Shown here in pieces: positions 1 to 4,287 of a DNA stretch of 6,568 nucleotides. The stretch is taken from NCBI GenBank assembly GCA_025054735.1, contig JANWZG010000216.1, positions 1-6,568 of the forward strand. Reading direction: 5' to 3'. Source of the DNA: Cyanobacteriota bacterium (lineage in GTDB: Bacteria > Cyanobacteriota > Cyanobacteriia > SKYG9). The translations under genes and the position numbers were made by a program. The notes below the pieces were generated by a model. That model was not told the DNA's origin. It ran no database searches and saw nothing but the letters and a program-made list of their open reading frames with translations. How positions within the stretch are numbered: position 1 is the first letter of the stretch; each line of letters opens with the position of its first letter.

Positions 1-986
1 GAAAACTTCTCTAGATGGGCATAGGGGCTTTGCTTGTAGATCATTTCTGGAAACAGTGGCTCTAGGCCAATTGCTCTCAAGCGCTGATTTGCCAGATACT
101 TGGTGTACTGTTCGCTGCTAGCAGCGGTAATACCAAGGATGTTGTCTCCGACAATGTGATGCGTCCACCTTGTCTCGTGCTCTACGGCTAGGGCGAACAT
201 TTCATAGATTTGCTCTAAGCTATGGGGAAATATTTGCATGGCGGCGGGAATCAGTTTTTGATACAGCCGCACATGGGAAAGCTCATCTCGGTTGATCATG
301 CGGAAAATATCAGCACTTCCTGCCATTAACAGGCGAGACGCGAGGTTGTAGAAAAAGATAAATCCGTTGTAGAAGTATAGGCCTTCCAGTAAGTAATCGG
401 CTAAGAGAGACACAAAGTAGTTTTCTGGAGTTGGGTGATCGACGTAGGCTTGATAGAGTCCAGCAATGAATTCACAGCGTTGCTTGAGGACGCGATCGCT
501 GCGCCAAAACTCGTAAACTTGAGCACGGCGATCGCTGGGAATGACAGTTTCAATAATGTATTGATAGGACTGATTGTGCATCGCTTCTTGGGAAGTTTGC
601 TCTGCCATACACAGAGCTACTTCCGGGGCGGTGACGCTGTTTTTGAGATGGGGCACATTACAGGTTTGCACCGAATCAAGGAAGGTCAGGTAGCTGAGGA
701 TGCCATCAAAGGCACGCCGTTCAGCAGGGGTGAGATTAGCATAGTCAGTCACATCTTGGGTGATGTCAATTTTCTCAGGAATCCAGAAGTTTTCTCGCAT
801 CTGGCGATATAGGCCAATTGCCCAGCCATAGCGGACATCATTTAACTGCATCAGGTTGGTAGTTTCGCCAAACCAGATAGCGCGATGGCCTCTGTCATCA
901 TTGCCGTTGGGATTAAAAACAGGGTTAATCGGCATCCGCTGGGCAGTAGTCGGTGAAAACGATCGCGCTTGTAGACTTAAAACCAT
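1..986 (-). CDS. nrdB: Class I ribonucleotide reductase small (beta, R2) subunit NrdB, 3' end cut by the window
   Basis: NrdB holds the metal centre and the tyrosyl radical that NrdA uses to reduce ribonucleotides to deoxyribonucleotides in the cytoplasm. I translated 328 codons from the ATG at 986; the C-terminal tail lies outside the window. All hallmark residues of the R2 fold can be placed against the E. coli protein: metal ligands D104 (in LDSVQ), E134 and H137 (in TSQEAMHNQSY), E201 (in LLEGLYFY), E235 and H238 (in RDELSH). The radical tyrosine is Y141, so this is a Tyr-type enzyme and not the Phe-type of chlamydiae. W68 and D234 match the start of the radical-transfer path. The NrdA-docking tail and its radical-transfer tyrosine are not visible. 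The start is supported by GGAAAG six bases before the ATG. The gene lies 33 bp after nrdA on the same strand, so the two very probably form an operon. Confidence 0.96.
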   Translation of the reverse strand, partial: MVLSLQARSFSPTTAQRMPINPVFNPNGNDDRGHRAIWFGETTNLMQLNDVRYGWAIGLYRQMRENFWIPEKIDITQDVTDYANLTPAERRAFDGILSYLTFLDSVQTCNVPHLKNSVTAPEVALCMAEQTSQEAMHNQSYQYIIETVIPSDRRAQVYEFWRSDRVLKQRCEFIAGLYQAYVDHPTPENYFVSLLADYLLEGLYFYNGFIFFYNLASRLLMAGSADIFRMINRDELSHVRLYQKLIPAAMQIFPHSLEQIYEMFALAVEHETRWTHHIVGDNILGITAASSEQYTKYLANQRLRAIGLEPLFPEMIYKQSPYAHLEKF

Positions 987-1019
987 GTCAGTCTTTCCAG
1001 TCGGGGTTATCAGTGGGTG
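987..1019 (-). promoter_or_regulatory. nrdA-nrdB intergenic gap with nrdB ribosome-binding site
   Basis: Only 33 bases separate the nrdA stop from the nrdB start. On the minus strand they include GGAAAG, six bases before the nrdB ATG, a plausible Shine-Dalgarno. I see no terminator or promoter in the gap, which supports one bicistronic nrdAB transcript. The short distance also allows translational coupling (inference). Confidence 0.6.
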
Positions 1020-3296
1020 TTAGTTGGCACACGCTGCACAGTCATCAGTGGCTTCTTTGAAGCTGTCTTTCTGCACAGTGCGAATGTAGTAGATGGCTTT
1101 ACAGCCTAGTTTCCAGGCTAGGATTAGAGTTTCAAAAATATCCTTTGCGGTGAGACAACGATCGGGTTCACGGGGAAAATATACGCCTGCATTCAGGTTG
1201 AACAATAGTTCCATGGATATGCCCGTATCAATCCACTGCTGCATGGTGGCGATCGCCCGAACCACTGTTTGCTGAGGCAGGGTTTTGTTCTCGACATAAA
1301 ACCAGAAACAGTCACGGATATAGGGAGGTGCAATTGGTACTGCTCCTTTAGACCATTTTTCGTAAAAGAACTTGCTGTAAACGGGCAATACACTGGCCGT
1401 ACAGCCTTGCACGAGAGAAGACGAGGTGTTGGGGGCGATCGCCGTGATGTGAGAGTTACGAATCCCGTACTGCTGAATATCCTTAGATAGCTGTACCCAC
1501 CGCTGAGGATGCTTGGCATTTTGCTCAAACCATTCGACAGGCTTTGCTCCTACTAGATGTCCTTTGCTCCACTCACTGCCAGCAAAGGCTGGGTAAGCTC
1601 CCCGTTCCTTGGCTAGTTCCATGGAGGCGGCAGTGCAGTAGTAGCCGATGTCTTCAAACAGATCACTGATTTCTTGCAAATGGCTGTAAGTGAGATGGCG
1701 TTTAGCTAACCAATCGGCTAATCCCATGCAACCGACCCCGATCGTGCGGTATTTGCGATTATGGGCAGCACTGGCAGCAAAGGGCGCTGTAGTTAGTTCG
1801 ATCGTATTGTCTAGGATCCGCACCGCAATCTGGGCAATGTACTCCCGTTCGGCATCTTCTAAGTTGGCTAGATTGATGCTCACCAAGTTGCACGTATGGG
1901 CTTCTTCACCTGGCTTAACGTTCGACCACGATTCTTGGCAGAGGTTACCCCCTGGGATGTAACCTTCATGAGGATTGGGATTAGCCCGATTCACCGTGTC
2001 TTTGAACCACAGATAGGGCATTCCTGTTTCCAGTTGTGTTCGCATGATCTGTTTGAATAAAACCCGGGCATTTATCTGTTTGTAGAGAGTAATTTCTCTA
2101 CCTAAACATGCTTCGATTTTGCTATAGGCCGCTTCAAAGGCTTTGCCCCACAGTTCCGCTAGCTCGATACCCAGTTTAGTTCGCACTTCATAGGGGTCTA
2201 CCAATGTCCAATCATCGTCGGCTTCTACACGGTGCATGAACAAGTCACTGACTACTAGCTGAGGAAACACGTCATAGGCTTTGCGACGCTGATCGCCGTT
2301 CTCGGTCTGCATTTCTAAGAATTCAGGAATGTCTAGGTGCCAAACATCTAAGCTGACGGTAATTGCTCCAGCCCTGCGACCACCTTGATTGACCGCGATC
2401 GCGGTGTCGTTGAGCAGCTTAATCCAAGGCACCACCCCGCCAGATGCATTAGCCTTGCCCATGACCCAACTGCCCACAGCGCGAATGCGGGACAAGTTGA
2501 CCCCCACACCACCACCATTCTTAGAAATGCGAGCTGCATCATGGATGCCAGAAAAAATACTTTCTAAGTCGTCATCCATTGCCGTAATGAAACAACTGGC
2601 TAGCGACCCATTTGGAATTCTGAGATTCGCCAGGATTGGCGTTGCTAAGGAGATTTTGCGCTGGGCAATGGCTTCATAAAACTGTCTAGCTTTGCTTAAT
2701 CGGTGTGCAGGTGCTTCTACGGTAGCTAGCAGTAGGGCACAGGTTAGCAATGCTTCTTGCGGTAGCTCGTCTTCTAGCAAATACCGCTGGCTTAAAAGAA
2801 CTGCACCTGCATAGTCATAATCTAAGTCCCAGTCTGGATTAATCCATTGATTGGCGATCGCTAGTTCACTGGCAGAGTAATCTAACATGCGGCGATCGTA
2901 CTGCCCCTGCAAGACTTTTGCCTGGACAGTGCGGGGATAGTCTCCATATCGATAGCCCCGGCTGACTTGGATGTCTTTCCACAAACTCCAAGTGTGTAAC
3001 CGTCCAGCCACATATCGCCAATCTGGGTCATCTGGGCTGCACAGATCCAACGCACAGCGGATCAGATTGTCTTGAATCTCACGTGTGGTAATGCCAGAGC
3101 GCAACCGGGTCGTGAGGTGAGCTTCTAAGGTGATTGGATTGACTGACAGACCTTGACATGCCCAATTGACAACGGCCCGGATCTTGGTAACGTCAAGCGG
3201 CGCGAACGAACCGTTTCGCCGCATCACCTGAATATGGTTGACCGTTGGGCTGAGCATCGCCGATGGTATAGGTTCAGCAGTTAATGGAATTTTCAT
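1020..3296 (-). CDS. nrdA: Class I ribonucleotide reductase large (alpha, R1) catalytic subunit NrdA
   Basis: NrdA binds ribonucleoside diphosphates and carries out their reduction, driven by the radical supplied by NrdB. The 758-residue protein is near the usual family length. Residues about 21-110 look like an N-terminal ATP-cone (QVMRRNGSFAPLDVTKIR), the site of dATP/ATP activity control. The catalytic barrel shows C235 (SLASC; E. coli C225), N451-C453-E455 (NLCQE; E. coli N437, C439, E441) and C469 (HTCNLVSINL; E. coli C462). Y736-Y737 (IYY) form the radical-transfer pair, and the tail ends in C753-A-A-C756, the thiol pair re-reduced by thioredoxin or glutaredoxin. No intein or frameshift interrupts it, although RNR genes are common intein hosts. 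The start is uncertain: no clear Shine-Dalgarno precedes the ATG at 3296, and Met14 or Met25 could also start just before the ATP-cone. It is followed by nrdB and diverges from metE. Confidence 0.97.
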   Translation of the reverse strand: MKIPLTAEPIPSAMLSPTVNHIQVMRRNGSFAPLDVTKIRAVVNWACQGLSVNPITLEAHLTTRLRSGITTREIQDNLIRCALDLCSPDDPDWRYVAGRLHTWSLWKDIQVSRGYRYGDYPRTVQAKVLQGQYDRRMLDYSASELAIANQWINPDWDLDYDYAGAVLLSQRYLLEDELPQEALLTCALLLATVEAPAHRLSKARQFYEAIAQRKISLATPILANLRIPNGSLASCFITAMDDDLESIFSGIHDAARISKNGGGVGVNLSRIRAVGSWVMGKANASGGVVPWIKLLNDTAIAVNQGGRRAGAITVSLDVWHLDIPEFLEMQTENGDQRRKAYDVFPQLVVSDLFMHRVEADDDWTLVDPYEVRTKLGIELAELWGKAFEAAYSKIEACLGREITLYKQINARVLFKQIMRTQLETGMPYLWFKDTVNRANPNPHEGYIPGGNLCQESWSNVKPGEEAHTCNLVSINLANLEDAEREYIAQIAVRILDNTIELTTAPFAASAAHNRKYRTIGVGCMGLADWLAKRHLTYSHLQEISDLFEDIGYYCTAASMELAKERGAYPAFAGSEWSKGHLVGAKPVEWFEQNAKHPQRWVQLSKDIQQYGIRNSHITAIAPNTSSSLVQGCTASVLPVYSKFFYEKWSKGAVPIAPPYIRDCFWFYVENKTLPQQTVVRAIATMQQWIDTGISMELLFNLNAGVYFPREPDRCLTAKDIFETLILAWKLGCKAIYYIRTVQKDSFKEATDDCAACAN

Positions 3297-3360
3297 AGTA
3301 GACCATTGCTAGATTGAAAGACTGGCAAGAGAGGCGGCGTTGAAGAAGTTGCAAAACTAG

Positions 3361-3380
3361 CGATCGCAGCTGTGCGATCG
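3361..3380. repeat. HIP1-derived perfect inverted repeat in the nrdA leader
   Basis: CGATCGCA and TGCGATCG form a perfect 8-bp inverted repeat around the four bases GCTG. The left arm lies in a complete GCGATCGC (3360-3367); the right arm is part of a decayed or partial copy. In the nrdA transcript it would make a stable hairpin about 80 bases before the start codon. There is no T-run, so it is not an intrinsic terminator. It may be a chance outcome of HIP1 enrichment. Confidence 0.7.
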
Positions 3381-3487
3381 TCAATTCAGAACCTCGAACG
3401 AACTTGGCCTGTAGGTGTTTAGAACCAAAATTCTTGCAGTACTGAACAGGAGGGAACCCGCGCAAAGGTAAAGCCCATGTCCGCCTC

Positions 3488-3493
3488 AGTATA
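3488..3493 (-). promoter_or_regulatory. Candidate -10 element of the nrdAB promoter
   Basis: Read on the minus strand this is TATACT, a 5/6 match to the bacterial -10 consensus, about 190 bases upstream of the nrdA ATG. The hexamer 17 bases upstream (GATCCA) is a poor -35, so this would be a -35-weak promoter that might need an activator. The call rests on a short motif alone. Confidence 0.3.
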
Positions 3494-3621
3494 GGGCAAG
3501 AAATTCAAATTGGATCAGTGTTTACTCTATGGGTAGCGCTAGTAGTTCTAGAGAGACTCTATATCTATATCTTATAAAGTGGTTCAGCAATCCATCGATC
3601 AAGAAATGCAGGGTGACGCTG

Positions 3622-3649
3622 CTGAATTGAATTGCAACTGTGTTATGGT
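3622..3649 (+). promoter_or_regulatory. Candidate metE promoter (extended -10) directly before the riboswitch
   Basis: TGTTATGGT (3641-3649) resembles an extended -10 (TGn followed by TATGGT). CTGAAT at 3622-3627, 16 bases upstream, is a weak -35. Transcription would start near 3656, inside the left arm of the riboswitch closing stem, leaving at least seven of its ten pairs. The alternative is a start further upstream, from the AT-rich patch near 3560-3580. Sequence alone does not choose between them. Confidence 0.3.
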
Positions 3650-3652
3650 GAA

Positions 3653-3778
3653 GGCAATTCGGTTCTGGTGGGGAGCAGCCATCAGACGCAAGGGGGAAAG
3701 TGCAGTGCAAATCTGCCGCTGTCCCGCAGCTGTGAGGAGAGGCGCAACTCTCTAAGTCAGAATGCCCGCCGAGTTGTT
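3653..3778 (+). ncRNA. Cobalamin (B12) riboswitch, aptamer core, upstream of metE
   Basis: This RNA element binds adenosylcobalamin or related corrinoids and usually represses the downstream gene when ligand is present. The closing stem is GGCAATTCGG (3653-3662) with CCGAGTTGTT (3769-3778), ten pairs including G-U wobbles. Next comes an 8-bp hairpin, 3664-3671 with 3679-3686, also with one wobble. The conserved core follows in order: GGGGGAAAG (3692-3700); the stem-loop GCAG-TGCAAAT-CTGC (3702-3716, the L5 loop); GCTGTCCCGCAGCTGT (3718-3733); a peripheral hairpin GGAGAG/CTCTCT with loop GCGCAA (3736-3753); and the B12 box AGTCAGAATGCCCGCC (3755-3770), close to the consensus AGTCAGGAGACCTGCC. 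It points towards metE, a known B12-riboswitch target. The expression platform is not obvious. Confidence 0.95.
3755..3770 (+). promoter_or_regulatory. B12 box of the riboswitch
   Basis: AGTCAGAATGCCCGCC differs from the consensus AGTCAGGAGACCTGCC at only a few positions and sits directly against the right arm of the closing stem, as expected. It is the most diagnostic segment for assigning the riboswitch to the cobalamin family. Confidence 0.93.
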
Positions 3779-3809
3779 GACCCTTTACTTAACCATCTGC
3801 GAGGTACGG

Positions 3810-3887
3810 ATGATGCAAACGTTGAGCTTTTGTGATGTTCTGCGAGATAGTAGGCGATCGGCGTTTAGTCAATATTTGAGGTTGTAG
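3810..3887 (+). CDS. Possible 25-codon leader ORF just after the riboswitch
   Basis: Starting at ATGATG, this short frame encodes 25 residues (begins MMQTLSFCDVLRDSRRS) and ends with TAG. GAGG at 3801-3804 lies five bases before the first ATG, a better ribosome-binding site than that of metE. The start region lies in a small potential hairpin, CATC (3795-3798) with GATG (3809-3812), that places GAGG in the loop. This would suit a riboswitch-controlled start, but the ORF is short enough to be chance. The peptide has no family I recognise. Confidence 0.22.
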   Translation: MMQTLSFCDVLRDSRRSAFSQYLRL

Positions 3888-3911
3888 CGTTTTGAGTTGA
3901 CTATCGAAACG
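3862..3911 (+). repeat. Inverted repeat in the metE leader
   Basis: TAGTCAA (3866-3872) and TTGACTA (3897-3903) are perfect reverse complements. The flanks CGTTT (3862-3866) and AAACG (3907-3911) can extend the stem if a few bases on the right side are bulged. A second TAGTCAA at 4021-4027 could compete for the same right arm. It could be a hairpin in the leader RNA or a protein-binding site. Confidence 0.5.
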
Positions 3912-3913
3912 AG

Positions 3914-3967
3914 CTGAAAGCAATCTGAAGACAAAATCTGAAAGCAATCTGACTGAAAGCAATCTGA
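3914..3967 (+). repeat. Three copies of a 15-bp direct repeat, CTGAAAGCAATCTGA
   Basis: Exact copies lie at 3914-3928, 3938-3952 and 3953-3967; copies 2 and 3 are directly adjacent. The bases after copies 1 and 3 are also alike (AGACAAAAT and AAACAAGAG), so the original unit may have been about 24 bp with one partial loss. It lies between riboswitch and metE and does not encode a continuing protein. It is not one of the classic heptameric cyanobacterial repeats. Its function is unknown: replication slippage or a cluster of binding sites are both possible. Confidence 0.9.
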
Positions 3968-3994
3968 AAACAAGAGGTAGAAGATGCAGCAAGA

Positions 3995-4008
3995 TTGACG
4001 TGAGTCAA
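3995..4008 (+). other. Small hairpin with GNRA-type loop in the metE leader
   Basis: TTGAC, GTGA and GTCAA form a 5-bp stem capped by GUGA, which fits the stable GNRA tetraloop class. It lies about 20 bases before the possible ORF at 4027. Five pairs alone are weak evidence. Confidence 0.35.
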
Positions 4009-4026
4009 GGTGGTCAGGGGTAGTCA

Positions 4027-4146
4027 ATGTGTGTGTTGGCAACCAAGATAGCTGTCCTGACGGCGTGTGGATGCGGGCCTTTTCCTGACCGGAGACTTGG
4101 GGAGATTTTGTTCGTAAATTTGCTTGTCAGCAGTTTCCCGCATTGA
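4027..4146 (+). CDS. Possible 39-codon small ORF in the metE leader
   Basis: The frame runs from ATG at 4027 to TGA at 4144-4146 and begins MCVLATKIAVLTACGCG. AGGGG lies a few bases upstream (4016-4020) and could serve as a Shine-Dalgarno. The product would have a short hydrophobic start and three cysteines, two of them as C-G-C; I recognise no family. The presumed ribosome-binding site overlaps GGTCAGG (4012-4018), which can pair with downstream CCTGAC(C) segments, so translation could depend on RNA folding. It may be a chance ORF. Confidence 0.2.
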   Translation: MCVLATKIAVLTACGCGPFPDRRLGEILFVNLLVSSFPH

Positions 4147-4148
4147 AG

Positions 4149-4189
4149 CTACGGATTGCTTTTGGGGAGGACTTCAGTCTTCGCCGTAG
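4149..4189 (+). other. Two-part stem-loop in the metE leader
   Basis: The outer arms CTACGG (4149-4154) and CCGTAG (4184-4189) are perfect complements. Inside them GAGGAC (4167-4172) pairs with GTCTTC (4177-4182, one G-U) around the loop TTCA. The two helices enclose an asymmetric internal loop. No T-run follows, so this is not a standard terminator. It ends about 95 bases before the metE start and could be a processing site, a protein-binding RNA element or part of an unrecognised regulatory RNA. Confidence 0.5.
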
Positions 4190-4224
4190 ACCTGATTGCC
4201 CTACAGTCTGGGATTAGGGGCTTG

Positions 4225-4254
4225 GTAACTATTTCTCAGTAACTATCAGTAACT
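4225..4254 (+). repeat. Three short GTAACT repeats upstream of metE
   Basis: GTAACT starts at 4225, 4239 and 4249; the first two copies share the longer GTAACTAT and the last two share CAGTAACT. They lie 30-60 bases before the metE start. They could be transcription-factor sites if metE also has a nearby promoter, or simply local duplication. Confidence 0.5.
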
Positions 4255-4263
4255 CCTTATAGA

Positions 4264-4287
4264 ATGTTTAGGACGCTACAGCTATGA
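4264..4287 (+). CDS. Possible 7-codon ORF overlapping the metE start (ATGA)
   Basis: ATG at 4264 opens a frame encoding MFRTLQL whose TGA stop overlaps the metE start codon in ATGA, an overlap typical of translational coupling. There is no evident ribosome-binding site before it, and the metE Shine-Dalgarno AGGA lies within it. Any short frame can end here by chance. Confidence 0.12.
   Translation: MFRTLQL

Larger units (their letters stand above)
3297..3640. other. Divergent intergenic region, nrdA leader side (no gene)
   Basis: I find no convincing gene in these 344 bases. They should hold the nrdAB promoter and leader (minus strand) and perhaps an upstream promoter for metE (plus strand). 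Visible elements are a perfect HIP1-based inverted repeat at 3361-3380, a minus-strand TATACT at 3493-3488, and an AT-rich patch (CTATATCTATATCTTATAAAG) at about 3559-3579 that could serve as a -10 region in either direction. The nrdA leader has no B12 box and no other riboswitch I recognise. No NrdR-box pair was found, only one half-matching site. Confidence 0.6.
3779..4283 (+). other. Long metE leader between riboswitch and start codon
   Basis: These 505 bases hold no recognisable protein gene. They contain a possible P13-like hairpin with a small ORF (3795-3887), a 15-mer present three times (3914-3967), several perfect inverted repeats, a second small ORF (4027-4146), a strong two-part stem (4149-4189) and three GTAACT repeats close to metE. 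I see no classical intrinsic terminator (GC-rich stem plus T-run), so a terminator-type expression platform is not evident. The riboswitch may act by translational control, at a distance, or through one of these elements. An internal promoter for metE inside this stretch cannot be excluded. Confidence 0.6.

Noticed and set aside
435..812. 125-codon plus-strand ORF
   Set aside because: It lies wholly antisense to nrdB, whose frame shows every R2 ligand. The plus-strand translation has no recognisable family.
1020..3296. Intein or intron in nrdA
   Set aside because: The frame is continuous at normal length with all active-site motifs correctly spaced, so no insertion is present.
3274..3465. 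63-codon minus-strand ORF overlapping the nrdA start
   Set aside because: It uses a TTG start without a Shine-Dalgarno, overlaps nrdA in another frame and resembles no known family.
3297..3500. A second B12 riboswitch serving nrdA
   Set aside because: I read the minus strand for a B12 box and the conserved core segments and found neither.
3557..3572. NrdR box near the nrdA promoter
   Set aside because: ACTCTATATCT matches the left part of the NrdR consensus, but the right half does not fit and there is no second box at the usual spacing.
3632..3835. 67-codon plus-strand ORF over the riboswitch
   Set aside because: It coincides with the conserved RNA aptamer, whose sequence is explained by structure. 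No family or ribosome-binding site supports a protein.
3789..3992. 67-codon minus-strand ORF rich in Leu and Arg
   Set aside because: Its repetitive composition comes from the 15-bp direct repeats read on the other strand, and it runs against the metE leader.
4027..4283. SAM or other methionine-related riboswitch near metE
   Set aside because: The stems seen do not match the conserved core of the SAM or SAH riboswitch classes I know.
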